The notes under the pieces are model-generated. The model was not told the origin of the DNA and ran no database searches. It saw only the letters and a list, made by a program, of their open reading frames with translations. A stretch of DNA of 64,000 bases, from positions 682,001 through 746,000 of the forward strand of contig NZ_MWPH01000003.1 in the NCBI RefSeq assembly GCF_002177135.1, read 5' to 3'. Position 1 is the stretch's first letter. Every line of letters starts with the position of its first letter. Below, one piece after another: positions 25,862 through 34,858 of this stretch. A program made the position numbers and the translations under genes. The stretch comes from Natronolimnobius baerhuensis (lineage in GTDB: Archaea; Halobacteriota; Halobacteria; Halobacteriales; Natrialbaceae).

Positions 25862-26779
25862 ATGAGTCGGACCGTCCTTTGTGTTGATACTGACCGTCGT
25901 GTTTCGTCCGTCGCATCGACAATCGATGCGGACGACGAACTCACCGCGGTCGAAGCCACGTCACTCGAGCAAGCCGCTGCGACACTCGAGCGCGAACCGA
26001 TTGTCGGCGTCGTCACCGCCTACGAACTGGCTGATGGAACCGGGCTGGATATCGTCGAACTCCTCCGAGAGCAGGCACCGCAGACGCCGTGCGTTCTCTT
26101 TACCGACGTCTCGCCGGGTGAGATCGACACCGCATCGTTCGAAGAACTGATCGTCGAATACCTCAATCGCGACCTGCCCGATGCCCACGACCGGCTCGGG
26201 TTCATCGTCAACGACATCATCGACCACAGCGCCCAGGTCGGCTTTCTCGCACCCGAAGACGAGGACGAACGGCTCGAGACGCTGGCGGCGTACAATATCG
26301 ATGAACTCCCAATCGAGGAGAGTTTCGACCGCTTGACGGATCTAATCGCCGATCACTTCGATGTCGCCGTCTCGTTTATTGGGCTGGTCGAAGCAGACGA
26401 GGAGAACTTCCTCGCGTGTACCGGCGCGGACTGGGACTCGCTGACCCGTGAAGACACCATGTGCACCCACAGTATGCTCCAAGAAGACGTTATGATCGTT
26501 GAAGACATCGCCGACGACAGCCGATTCAACCGCAACGACCAACTCGAGAACCTCGGCATCGTCTCCTATGCTGGGGCCAATATGACCGCCCCGAACGGGC
26601 AGGTGATCGGCCAGGTCTGCGTACTCGACCACGAACAACGGAGCTATTCCACCGCCGAACAGAAGACGCTCGAGCAGTACGCTGACACAGCAATGGAGAT
26701 CCTCGAGTTACGCCAGTCGCTGCTCGAGGCGCGCGAAGCGGGTGCTGAAACTGCAGTTACTTACACGGAGGAGCAATGA
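25862..26779 (+). CDS. Pseudo-receiver plus GAF domain signalling protein
   Basis: A 305-residue protein. Residues 1-115 form a response-regulator receiver fold (MSRTVLCVDTDRRVSSVAST; CVLFTDVSPGEIDTASFEEL). The position of the phosphorylated aspartate is Ala53 (GVVTAYELADG, where related haloarchaeal receivers read VVSDY), so it probably cannot be phosphorylated. Residues 150-285 form a GAF domain (FDRLTDLIADHFDVAVSFIG; CTHSMLQEDVMIVEDIADDS; QVCVLDHEQRSYSTAEQ). No output domain is present. The stop overlaps the start of the next gene by four bases (ATGA). A TTTTTAC box centred 31 nt upstream drives the pair. Confidence 0.82.
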   Translation: MSRTVLCVDTDRRVSSVASTIDADDELTAVEATSLEQAAATLEREPIVGVVTAYELADGTGLDIVELLREQAPQTPCVLFTDVSPGEIDTASFEELIVEYLNRDLPDAHDRLGFIVNDIIDHSAQVGFLAPEDEDERLETLAAYNIDELPIEESFDRLTDLIADHFDVAVSFIGLVEADEENFLACTGADWDSLTREDTMCTHSMLQEDVMIVEDIADDSRFNRNDQLENLGIVSYAGANMTAPNGQVIGQVCVLDHEQRSYSTAEQKTLEQYADTAMEILELRQSLLEAREAGAETAVTYTEEQ

Positions 26780-27432
26780 GTCTCGCGAACTCGAACACCT
26801 TCGGTGTTGACTCGCTCCCCATCGATGGTCTCGAGAGTGGGACCTCGATTTTGCTTACTGGTGAGGACTCCGAGGCGCTCAAAACCGTGTTCGCTCGACT
26901 AGTCGCCCCCGAGACGGACGAATATGGTGTCGTCCTCGCGACGGACCAACGTGGCCACGCCGTCCAACGGCAACTCGAGGCCGTCGAAACTGGGGCTGGC
27001 TCGCGTACATCGGTTCTGGCCGCAGAGGGCCGAGACAACGGTGACGACCTCCAGACTGTTGGGGCGCTCGGCGATCTGACAGCAGTCGGCATGGAACTGT
27101 CAACGATGGTCGCGACAGCACAGCAGTCAGTCGACCGATTCCGAACGGGCATCGTGTTCTGCTCGACGCTCTGTGCAGAAATCGACGACGCGCGATCAGT
27201 GTATCGCTTCCTCAATTCGAACTTTTTAACCGAACTCCGTCGCGGAGACGGTATCGGTGTCTGTGTGTTCGATACCAGTGTCGACCTCGAGACGGACGTC
27301 AACAGTATGCTGGCCGGTATGGAGACGTCCTTTACTGGCCGTCTCGATGTCGAGACGACTGGCCGCCGGATGGCGACGCTACACACGTCCGGACTGGCCG
27401 ACGTTGAGTCGTCGCTCGAGGTATCACTATAA
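26776..27432 (+). CDS. DUF7504-like haloarchaeal protein
   Basis: A 218-residue protein resembling the haloarchaeal DUF7504 group, a RecA/KaiC-like fold that usually lacks a working P-loop. It has LESGTSILLTGEDSEALKTV, EYGVVLATDQRGHAVQRQLE, GDLTAVGMELSTMVATAQQS and FRTGIVFCSTLCAEIDDARS. The ending RRMATLHTSGLADVESSLEV fits. No GxxGxGKT is present, so it is probably not an ATPase. Four-base overlap with the pseudo-receiver gene indicates coupled translation. In haloarchaea such proteins commonly neighbour bacterio-opsin activator-type and histidine kinase genes, and a kinase gene follows here 88 bp later. Confidence 0.7.
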   Translation: MSLANSNTFGVDSLPIDGLESGTSILLTGEDSEALKTVFARLVAPETDEYGVVLATDQRGHAVQRQLEAVETGAGSRTSVLAAEGRDNGDDLQTVGALGDLTAVGMELSTMVATAQQSVDRFRTGIVFCSTLCAEIDDARSVYRFLNSNFLTELRRGDGIGVCVFDTSVDLETDVNSMLAGMETSFTGRLDVETTGRRMATLHTSGLADVESSLEVSL

Positions 27433-27520
27433 TCCAATTCTGAGGCCAACACGATGGTGACAGACAATACACATCCGTGGTAATAAGACTAATAGCAGAA
27501 GCGACGTGAGTGTACTGTGA

Positions 27521-29494
27521 ATGGTGCGGTCATCAATTCGTATTCTTCTCTTTGCGCCAGAACTCCCGGGGGAAGCGATTGCGACCCAACTCAGGAATGG
27601 CGACGACCAATTTGTAGTCAGCATCGAACACGACGAAACAGCGGTCCTCGAGCGACTGCAGGACCCTCACGATATCGATTGTCTGCTTGGAACGGATAAC
27701 ACGCTGTTGGCGTGCTCCGGCGATGGAGTGCGTCCAGTTGTCGCGGCCACTGATCAGATTCCAACGGTGTTGCTTACGGCCAGCGCTAGCCACGACGAGG
27801 CCGAGGCTGCACTCGAGGCAGGTGTCACAGAGTACCTTCGCTGGGACGATGAGACAGACGTTGCAGACGATATTTCTGGCATTCACTTCAATCTCCTCTC
27901 GAGTCGGATTCTGGGGGCGCTCGCTCAGTACCGAAACGCGGGCGAATCCACACAGTCTCAGAACATCGTGTCGCCACACGCGTCACGATCAACCTGCCGG
28001 GACTCGGTACCAGACCTGGCGCACGCGGACGGTGGGCAGAACGTCCGCCAGGACACGCTGATCGACAACCTTCCCGGCGTGGTCTATCGCTGTCGGAATG
28101 ATTCTGCCTGGCCAATGGAGGTCGTCGAAGGAACCTGCGAGGAAATCACTGGCTACAGCGCCGCCCAACTCGAGTCGGGGGACGTGCTGTTCGGCGACGA
28201 CCTGATCCATCCGGACGACCGCGAATCTACGTGGGGCGACGTACAGGCTGCCCTCGAGACGGGCGAACACTACGAAGTCACCTACCGGATTGAAACGAAA
28301 ACAGGGGCCACAAAGTGGCTCTGGGAACGCGGACAGGGAATCTACGCCGAGGACGGCACCCTCGAGGCGCTCGAGGGCTTTTTCACCGATATCACCGAGC
28401 GACGTGGCCGCCAATTACGGCTTCGGCGGAATCAGCGCCGCTTCGAAGCCGTCTTCGAGGACCCCGAAATGCTCGTCGGCCTGCTCGAACTCGATGGCAC
28501 GCTCTTGCAGGCAAACCAGACCGCCCTCGAGTACGCCAATGCGACACACGAGGAGGTTGTTGACACGCCGTTTTGGGAGACGCCGTGGTGGCCAGACGAC
28601 ATGCAAGAGCGAGTCAGAGAGTCGGTCGAACGGGCCGCAGAGGGTGAGTACGTCGATTACGTGGTCGACAATCCAATCGGTAATGGCGAGACGAGGCGCG
28701 TTAGCGGGACGATTCGACCCGTAACCGATAATTCGGGTGCGCCGACCTCCATGATCGTTTCCGCACGAGACGTCACCGATCAGCGGGACCAAAACCGAGA
28801 CCTCGTCGAGACGCGCGACAAACTCGAGATCCTGAATCAGGTCGTTCGCCACGATCTGCGAAACGATATGCAAGTCGTCCGCGGTCGCGCCCGCTTGCTC
28901 GAGGACCACGTTGATGCGGAGGGGGCCTACCATCTCAACGAAATTCACGGCTCGGCTGCTGATGCAATCGAACTGACCGAAACCGCACGTAACCTTACAG
29001 AGGCGATGCTCGGGCGCGGCGACAATCAGCAACTCGTCTCGATCAACCAGGTCGTCACATCGGCAGTCGAAACCGTCCGCTCACGGTACGATTCAGCCGC
29101 AATTACGGTCTACGGGCTTGCCACAGCGCCACACGTACTCGCAAACGACATGCTCGAGTCTGTTATTCGTAACCTCCTCGAGAACGCCGTTGTCCACAAC
29201 GATTCCGACCTGCCGGATATTGAGGTCGCAATCGATCATGACGATGAGACGGTCGTCATTTGCGTTGCGGACAACGGGCCGGGAATTTCTGATGACCGGA
29301 AGGAAGACGTGTTTGGCCGCGGCGAAAAAGGACTCGAGAGCCCCGGCACTGGATTGGGGTTGCATCTCGTCCAGACGTTAGTCGACCAGTTCGACGGCGA
29401 GATTGCGATTCAGGACAACCGTCCGACTGGGTGCGTTTTCCGAATTGAACTCCCGGTTGTTTCGCCGACACCGTCAGCTGAGACCGAAACGTGA
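27521..29494 (+). CDS. PAS-domain histidine kinase
   Basis: A 657-residue soluble sensor kinase. The N-terminus (10-130) looks like a degenerate receiver (IRILLFAPELPGEAIATQL; IPTVLLTASASHDEAEAALE). A PAS/PAC module spans about 185-300 (LPGVVYRCRNDSAWPMEVVE; GFFTDITERR), and a second about 305-425 (FEAVFEDPEMLVGLLELDGT; MIVSARDVTDQRD). The phosphorylated histidine lies in ILNQVVRHDLRNDMQVVRGR near 445. The ATPase domain has NLLENAVVHND, CVADNGPGISDD and GTGLGLHLVQTLV. There are no membrane segments. It follows the pseudo-receiver/DUF7504 pair. No receiver with an intact aspartate is adjacent. Confidence 0.88.
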   Translation: MVRSSIRILLFAPELPGEAIATQLRNGDDQFVVSIEHDETAVLERLQDPHDIDCLLGTDNTLLACSGDGVRPVVAATDQIPTVLLTASASHDEAEAALEAGVTEYLRWDDETDVADDISGIHFNLLSSRILGALAQYRNAGESTQSQNIVSPHASRSTCRDSVPDLAHADGGQNVRQDTLIDNLPGVVYRCRNDSAWPMEVVEGTCEEITGYSAAQLESGDVLFGDDLIHPDDRESTWGDVQAALETGEHYEVTYRIETKTGATKWLWERGQGIYAEDGTLEALEGFFTDITERRGRQLRLRRNQRRFEAVFEDPEMLVGLLELDGTLLQANQTALEYANATHEEVVDTPFWETPWWPDDMQERVRESVERAAEGEYVDYVVDNPIGNGETRRVSGTIRPVTDNSGAPTSMIVSARDVTDQRDQNRDLVETRDKLEILNQVVRHDLRNDMQVVRGRARLLEDHVDAEGAYHLNEIHGSAADAIELTETARNLTEAMLGRGDNQQLVSINQVVTSAVETVRSRYDSAAITVYGLATAPHVLANDMLESVIRNLLENAVVHNDSDLPDIEVAIDHDDETVVICVADNGPGISDDRKEDVFGRGEKGLESPGTGLGLHLVQTLVDQFDGEIAIQDNRPTGCVFRIELPVVSPTPSAETET

Positions 29495-29521
29495 ACATCG
29501 ATTCGGCCGTATCGTGCGAGC

Positions 29522-30046
29522 ATGTACGCCGTCGTCGGCTGTAGCGAGTGTTCGAATCTCTGGATTATCGAAGGCCGGTCGGAGACCACACAGTGCCCTC
29601 GCTGTGGCTCGCGACGCCCCTACGAGAGACGCAAGAAATTCGTCGAAACCGACGACGCAGACCACGCTCGAGACGTCCGCGCCTCGATGCTCGCCAACCG
29701 GCAGGGCCACGGCGACGCCTTTGCCGAACTCGACTCGTTCGGTGCGCTCGAGGACGACGTTTCTGACGGCGTGATCGACGATGACGAGTATCTCGAGGAG
29801 TCGGGTCTCGACGTTTCCGAAGTCGACGCCGCAGGCGACCGCGACCCGCGCGGGTCAGCCCGAAGTGGGAGCAAGAAAGAGATCGTTCAGGAAGCCCTCC
29901 GAGAACTCGAACGTCCCACCGAAGCCGAGGTCGTCGACTACGCCGGCGAGCGCGGCGTGCCCGCCGACGACGCTCGAGATGGCCTCGAAAAACTCACGCG
30001 ACGCGGCGAGGTCAGCGAGAGTCGCGGTCGGTATCGCTTGCTCTGA
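29522..30046 (+). CDS. DUF5817-like protein: zinc ribbon plus winged helix
   Basis: A 174-residue protein. The N-terminus is a zinc ribbon (MYAVVGCSECSNLWIIEGRS, then TTQCPRCGSRRPYERRKKFV), with CxxC pairs about 20 residues apart. A charged middle section follows. The C-terminal 60 residues form a winged-helix-like domain (SGSKKEIVQEALRELERPTE; DGLEKLTRRGEVSESRGRYR). I recall this architecture as the haloarchaeal DUF5817 family. It is probably a nucleic-acid-binding protein linked to transcription or DNA processing, but no specific role is known to me. It starts 27 bp after the kinase gene and may be read through from it. Confidence 0.72.
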   Translation: MYAVVGCSECSNLWIIEGRSETTQCPRCGSRRPYERRKKFVETDDADHARDVRASMLANRQGHGDAFAELDSFGALEDDVSDGVIDDDEYLEESGLDVSEVDAAGDRDPRGSARSGSKKEIVQEALRELERPTEAEVVDYAGERGVPADDARDGLEKLTRRGEVSESRGRYRLL

Positions 30047-30114
30047 TCGGATTCCCGACCACGAACCGAACGCGAACGGTAACACTTTGCCTCGAGCGCC
30101 AGAATAGCGGGCAA

Positions 30115-30471
30115 ATGGCCGAAGTGGTGGATGTTCAAGCGGAGACAATCGGCGTCGGATCGGTGATCGCGTTCGCACTCTATGGCTACGGCATCTTTAT
30201 TAGCGAGACGATTTTCGGACTCGAGGCGACGGCGCTTGCGATGTGGGTCTTCGCGGGGACGTTCGCCGCCGTGGCGCTCCTTCACGGGGCATACGGCCGG
30301 CGGCCGTTCGCGCTCGCCCACGGCGGTGCCGCGGTCGGGTTGGCGATCTTTTTGCTCGCGACGGACGGACTCCAGGCGCTGCTCGGCTTGCTTGTCTTGA
30401 TGGGAAGCGGGGCAGCGATTGCGGTGATGACGATTCGGGCGCGAAACGCACGCGAGTCGACCGCGACGTAA
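30115..30471 (+). CDS. Small integral membrane protein, haloarchaeal
   Basis: A 118-residue protein with about four membrane helices: VGSVIAFALYGYGIFISETI, ALAMWVFAGTFAAVALLHGA, ALAHGGAAVGLAIFLLATDG and LLGLLVLMGSGAAIAVMTIR. The ends are short and the C-terminal tail is basic. I see no catalytic motif and cannot name a family. It converges with hmgA, leaving 5 bp between the stop codons. It may share a transcript with the DUF5817-like gene 68 bp upstream. Confidence 0.6.
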   Translation: MAEVVDVQAETIGVGSVIAFALYGYGIFISETIFGLEATALAMWVFAGTFAAVALLHGAYGRRPFALAHGGAAVGLAIFLLATDGLQALLGLLVLMGSGAAIAVMTIRARNARESTAT

Positions 30472-30476
30472 CCGAA

Positions 30477-31703
30477 TTAGCGTCCGAGGTCTTCGTGAGC
30501 GCTCGCCAGATGTCGCGAAGACAGTGCTGCAAGCAAGGAGAGTTCGCCCGCGAGCGCGCCGACGGTAATGATCTCGGCCAGTGCGTCGGCGTTCGACCCC
30601 GCCGGATCGCCGCCGCCGCGGAGTCCGAGCACGTCGAGCGCTTCGGCTTGGGTCGGGAGTTTCGTCCCGCCGCCGACTGTGCCGACCTCGAGTGAGGCGA
30701 TGGAGACGCTGGCGTAGAGGTCGGTCGCACCGTTTTCTCCCTCGCGCGTATCCATCGTCGTGATCGCGTTCGCGCCTTCGACAACCTGGGCTTCGTCCTG
30801 GCCGGTCGCGAGGAAGGCGGCAGCGACGACGTTTGCCGCGTGCGCATTAAAGCCGAGACTGCCCGCTTTGGCGCTGCCGGTCAGGTTCTTTCGGGTGTTC
30901 GCTTCGACGATGGCCTCGGCCGTCGTGTGGAGTCGGTTCTCGAGCAACTCACCGGGAATGACCACGTCGGCCGTTACGGAACGTCCGCGGCCTTCGACAG
31001 CGTTGACGGCGGCGGGTTTCTTGTCCGAACAGAGGTTGCCGGAGAGGGCAACGAGGTCGGCTGGCGTCTCCTGCTCGACGACCTCGCAGGCCGCGCCGGT
31101 CGCGATAGTGACCATGTTCATCCCCATCGCGTCTTTGGTGTCGTAGGCGAATCGCAGGTAGACCGAATCGCCGACGACGTAGGGTTCGACGCCCAGCAAT
31201 TCGCCGTGGCTGGTCGTCGACTCGGCGGCCTCGCGGAGGGTCTCGAGATTATCTTCGACCCACTCCACGACTTCGGCGGCCTCGGCCACGCCGTCGACGC
31301 GGAAGACGGGCGCGCGAGTCATCCCGTTTTTCGTCACGCGAGCGTCCGCACCGCCCGACGAGCGGATCACCGAGAGTCCCCGATTCACGGAGGCCAAGAG
31401 CGCGCCTTCGGTCGTCGCAAGCGGCAGGTAGTGGTCGCCGTCGGCCGCGCTGCCATCGACTGCGACGGGGCCGACGACGCCCATCGGCACCTGCGCCGCG
31501 CCGATCATGTTCTCGATGTTCGGTTCGGCCTGCTCGGCGGGGAACGTGTAGTCGCCGACCGCCTCGAGGTCGGTTCCTGTCTCGCGCTCGACGAACAGCC
31601 GGCGTGCCTCGGCCGCTGTGTCCGCATCGGTGTGTTCCTCGAGTTCGTAGAGTCGAAGGTCGCCGTCCTGTAGCTTGTCGGCGAGATCCGTAGCGCTGGT
31701 CAT
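30477..31703 (-). CDS. hmgA: Hydroxymethylglutaryl-CoA reductase (NADPH)
   Basis: Makes mevalonate, the committed step to archaeal isoprenoid lipids. The 408-residue class I enzyme shows ENMIGAAQVPMGVVGPVAVD, the catalytic glutamate in PLATTEGALLASVNRG, the DAMGMNMVTIATG motif, GNLCSDKKPAAVNAVEGRGR with the catalytic Asp/Lys region, and a histidine near the end in ALSSRHLASAHEDLGR. NADPH rather than NADH use is inferred from the archaeal class I type. A CTTAGG box lies about 27 nt before the ATG. It is the target of statins, the basis of common haloarchaeal selection markers. Confidence 0.96.
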   Translation of the reverse strand: MTSATDLADKLQDGDLRLYELEEHTDADTAAEARRLFVERETGTDLEAVGDYTFPAEQAEPNIENMIGAAQVPMGVVGPVAVDGSAADGDHYLPLATTEGALLASVNRGLSVIRSSGGADARVTKNGMTRAPVFRVDGVAEAAEVVEWVEDNLETLREAAESTTSHGELLGVEPYVVGDSVYLRFAYDTKDAMGMNMVTIATGAACEVVEQETPADLVALSGNLCSDKKPAAVNAVEGRGRSVTADVVIPGELLENRLHTTAEAIVEANTRKNLTGSAKAGSLGFNAHAANVVAAAFLATGQDEAQVVEGANAITTMDTREGENGATDLYASVSIASLEVGTVGGGTKLPTQAEALDVLGLRGGGDPAGSNADALAEIITVGALAGELSLLAALSSRHLASAHEDLGR

Positions 31704-31778
31704 GGGTCGAGGGACACAGTGGCCGTCCCTAAGCGTTGCTGATCAGTCTCGAGATTGCGCCCGCGACCGTCGGACTCG

Positions 31779-32204
31779 TTACGCACTCGAGTCGCCATCG
31801 CTGGACTGAGACCCAAAGCCAGCGACGAATTCGTAGCCCACCAATCCCAGGAACGCGCCGGCACCGATCACGAGAATCACCAGTCCCTGCAGCGACTCGA
31901 GGTTCTCGAGCGGGGCCTCGAGTGCCGCTTCGGGGTACGTCCCGCCGGTGAACAGCAGTGCGAAGAGACCGGTCGCGATGACGGCGAACCGGATCCGAGT
32001 CCGGGGCGATGCCTCGGCGTCGGTTCTGGCCAGAGACAGTTGCGGCAGGACGATGGCAAGCCCGACAAACAGGAGGAACGCCGGAAGCGGGTAGTCGTTG
32101 ATCGAGAGGCCGGTCGCGTCCTCGAGCAGCGGTAACCCGACGAGCAAGAGCGCGAAGAGGAGGGCGAGCGAGCCGAGAATAACGAGGTTCTCGCGGGTGA
32201 GCAT
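31779..32204 (-). CDS. Small integral membrane protein
   Basis: A 141-residue protein from ATG 32204 (MLTRENLVILGSLALLFALL) with four predicted membrane helices: residues 8-25, LPAFLLFVGLAIVLPQL, IRFAVIATGLFALLFTGGTY and LQGLVILVIGAGAFLGLVGY. A short acidic tail ends SSDGDSSA. No family was recognised. TATATG centred 26 nt upstream gives a leaderless start and rules out the longer frame to 32243. It is divergent from the amidohydrolase gene; two adjacent palindromes lie between their promoters. Confidence 0.65.
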   Translation of the reverse strand: MLTRENLVILGSLALLFALLLVGLPLLEDATGLSINDYPLPAFLLFVGLAIVLPQLSLARTDAEASPRTRIRFAVIATGLFALLFTGGTYPEAALEAPLENLESLQGLVILVIGAGAFLGLVGYEFVAGFGSQSSDGDSSA

Positions 32205-32241
32205 AGCCGCCTGTTCGCATACCTCCCATATACGTTTTCTC

Positions 32242-32272
32242 ACCTGACAGGTGTGTCCGAACGTGCGGACAC
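32242..32272. promoter_or_regulatory. Two abutting palindromes between divergent genes
   Basis: ACCTGACAGGT (32242-32252, 5-bp arms, one central base) is followed without a gap by GTGTCCG-AACGTG-CGGACAC (32253-32272, 7-bp perfect arms). They lie between the leaderless starts at 32204 (minus) and 32333 (plus), where an operator for one or both genes would be expected. No binding protein is known. Confidence 0.45.
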
Positions 32273-32332
32273 GAACTCGAGACGGTGCGAGCGAACCGAA
32301 CGATTTTGCCCCTCGAGCGAGCCATCTCGAGT

Positions 32333-33955
32333 ATGACTGCGGCCGCCGACCGGCTGGTGACGAACGCCGAGATTCACACGTTGAGCGACCCAGAGACGGT
32401 CTTCGAGGCGATGGCCATCCGCGACGGCGAGATCGTCCGTCTCGGCGACAGCTCCGAACTCGAGTTTCTCAACGGCGTCGAGACGGACGTGATCGACTGC
32501 GACGGGCGCGTCGTCCTGCCGGGCTTTATCGACGCCCACACGCACATGGAGCAGCTAGGACAGCACCTCGTTCACGCCGATCTGTCGGCCGCGACGAGCG
32601 CAGACGAGTGCCTCGAGTTGCTCGCTGCGGAGGGCGACCGGACGGCGAGTGCGGTTGCGGCCGACGCTGACAGCGACGCGGCTCCCGCCGACGAGAGGTC
32701 CGACGACTGGATCATCGGCTTCGGCTACGACGAGAGCACCTGGACCGACCGCGGCCACCGACTCACGCGGGTCGACCTCGACGCCGTCAGCGAGACGCGC
32801 CCGGTCGCCGCCCTTCGCGTCGACCTCCACACCGTTTCGCTGAACTCGGTTGCCCTCGAGCGCCTCGCCGACGAGATGCCGGACTCGGATATCGTCTACG
32901 AGGACGGCGACCCAGTTGGTATCGCCGTCGAGGACGCCGCCGAAGTCGTTCGCCGCGAGGTGGCAGCCGACCGCGAACAGATGCGTGACTTGCTCACTGC
33001 TGCCGCTGAATACGCCGTTGCCCGTGGCGTCACCGGCGTCCACGATAAGGTCCGAAGCGATACGAGTCCGCGCGTCTACCGCGAGCTTGCGGCTGCTGGC
33101 GAGTTGCCGATTCGCGTGCGAATCGACTACTGGAGCGACTACCTCGAGGCCCTCTCAAAAGTCGGACTCGTCACGAACGCGGGCAACGACCGCGTCCAGA
33201 CGGGCGCGATCAAGTCCTTCTCGGACGGCAGCATCGGGAGCCGGACGGCGAAGCTCCGCGAGCCGTACACAGACGCGGATGTGGATGATGAAAGCGAGAC
33301 GGAGGACGAACCGACGAGCGGCCAGTGGGTCGTCGATCCCGCGGAACTGACCAGTATCGTCGAACGAGCCGACGATGCGCGGTTTCAGCTCTCGGTTCAT
33401 GCCATCGGCGACGAGGCAATTGAGGAGACGCTCTCGGCGCTCGAGGAGACCGCTGATCCAGCCGACAGCCGACACCGGATCGAACACGCCGAACTCGCGA
33501 CGGATGACCAACTCGAGCGTATGGCCGACGCCGGCATCGTCGCCTCCATGCAGCCGAACTTCCACCGCTGGGCGGACGAGGGCGGACTCTACGATCAGCG
33601 ACTCGGCCGCGAGCGCCGGGAACGGTCGAATCCGCTCGGGCGCGTGCTCGAGGTCGGCGCACCCCTGGCGTTTGGCTCGGACGGGATGCCACTCGGCCCA
33701 CTGCTTGGGGTCCATCACGCGGTCAACGCGCCGTCTGAAGACCAGCGCCTGTCGGTGACGGAAGCGCTGCGTGCGTACACCCGCGGCGCGGCCTACGCCG
33801 GGTTCGACGAGGACCGACTGGGGACGCTCGCAGTCGGCAAACGAGCCGATTTCGTCGTCCTCGAGGCGTCGCCGTGGGACCAGCCGGAGCGCATTGGGGA
33901 GATCGACGTGGCGCTGACGGCCGTCGACGGCGAGGTTGTGTTCGAGCGCGAGTAG
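32333..33955 (+). CDS. Amidohydrolase family protein, YtcJ-like
   Basis: A 540-residue metal-dependent hydrolase of the amidohydrolase-3 group. From ATG 32333 it starts MTAAADRLVTNAEIHTLSDP. Motifs are LPGFIDAHTHMEQLGQHL (HxH metal site), KSFSDGSIGSRTAKLREPY, FQLSVHAIGDEAIEETLSAL, HRIEHAELATDDQLERMADA and APLAFGSDGMPLGPLLG with the conserved aspartate. A low-complexity acidic segment near 285-295 is an insertion. It acts in the cytoplasm; the substrate (an N-acyl or cyclic amide) cannot be deduced. The frame upstream of 32333 lacks family similarity. Confidence 0.85.
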   Translation: MTAAADRLVTNAEIHTLSDPETVFEAMAIRDGEIVRLGDSSELEFLNGVETDVIDCDGRVVLPGFIDAHTHMEQLGQHLVHADLSAATSADECLELLAAEGDRTASAVAADADSDAAPADERSDDWIIGFGYDESTWTDRGHRLTRVDLDAVSETRPVAALRVDLHTVSLNSVALERLADEMPDSDIVYEDGDPVGIAVEDAAEVVRREVAADREQMRDLLTAAAEYAVARGVTGVHDKVRSDTSPRVYRELAAAGELPIRVRIDYWSDYLEALSKVGLVTNAGNDRVQTGAIKSFSDGSIGSRTAKLREPYTDADVDDESETEDEPTSGQWVVDPAELTSIVERADDARFQLSVHAIGDEAIEETLSALEETADPADSRHRIEHAELATDDQLERMADAGIVASMQPNFHRWADEGGLYDQRLGRERRERSNPLGRVLEVGAPLAFGSDGMPLGPLLGVHHAVNAPSEDQRLSVTEALRAYTRGAAYAGFDEDRLGTLAVGKRADFVVLEASPWDQPERIGEIDVALTAVDGEVVFERE

Positions 33956-34005
33956 CGGGTCTCAAATCACCACGCTTATCATGTCAATACTCGCACTACT
34001 GAGCG

Positions 34006-34752
34006 ATGCCCGGCTCACTGTTCGTCATCATCGGTCTCTGTGCGATTGCCTACGGTGGACTCCGCCTTCGGCCTGCCTACCACGTCTACCGCGGCGACAC
34101 TGACGACGTGCTCTCGGTCGAACGCGCCGACGGGCCGGTCGAACTCGAGGGGACCGCAACACCGATTACCAGTCCAAGCGAGGGTCCCCTGACCGGGAAG
34201 CCGTGTCTGGTCTACGAGTACGAAGTCGAAGAACTCCAATCGAGCGGGAAGAACTCCTCGTGGAACACCGTCGACGAGGGCGCTGGCGGGGTTCCGTTTC
34301 GACTCGAGGACGAGACCGCGAGCATCCGCGTCAACCCCTCTGCAGGCGAGTTCGCGCTCTCGACTGTCGACCGAATCGACGTCGACGGCGGGGAGGCCGA
34401 ACCGGACCACGTTCGGGAGTTTCTCGAGCACCACTCCGATCTCGAGTCCGAGAACACGAGCCTCGACCTTCGCGTCGTCGAGATTGCAACCGGGAATGAC
34501 CGCCGGTACTCCGAGCGCCGCCTCGAGCCGGGCGGAGACGTGTACGTGCTCGGCCAGTCGCGCTACGACGTCGAGGCACGCGAGACGATGCGCGACGTGA
34601 GCGCGGTTATCGAAGACGGACCGGAGACGCCGGTGTTCGTCATCGGAGATTCATGTCAAGACGGGGCTGCTCGAATGCTGGCGAAACCAGCTGCGATCTG
34701 GCTCGTTGGTGGGCTGCTTGCGGTCGTCCTCGGCCTTGCACTGTTGCTATAG
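34006..34752 (+). CDS. Membrane protein with GIDE/MUL1-like BAM domain, no RING
   Basis: A 248-residue protein with a helix at each end (LFVIIGLCAIAYGGLRL; AAIWLVGGLLAVVLGLALLL). The region between resembles the GIDE (BAM) domain of the mitochondrial E3 ligase MUL1: VELEGTATPITSPSEGPLTG, KPCLVYEYEVEELQSSGKNS, RRYSERRLEPGGDVYVLGQS. The eukaryotic RING finger is absent, so there is no ligase activity to infer. GCTTATC about 26 nt before the ATG marks a leaderless promoter. Function unknown; likely a membrane-anchored scaffold or sensor facing one side of the membrane. Confidence 0.72.
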   Translation: MPGSLFVIIGLCAIAYGGLRLRPAYHVYRGDTDDVLSVERADGPVELEGTATPITSPSEGPLTGKPCLVYEYEVEELQSSGKNSSWNTVDEGAGGVPFRLEDETASIRVNPSAGEFALSTVDRIDVDGGEAEPDHVREFLEHHSDLESENTSLDLRVVEIATGNDRRYSERRLEPGGDVYVLGQSRYDVEARETMRDVSAVIEDGPETPVFVIGDSCQDGAARMLAKPAAIWLVGGLLAVVLGLALLL

Positions 34753-34858
34753 TCACCGCCGACGCTTGCCCGTTCGGGCACTGAGACGTTCTCCCCGTTC
34801 CCAATCCACTCGAGGACGGCCTGGTGAGCCACTCTGAGGACAGGTCGCTCTCGAGGGC

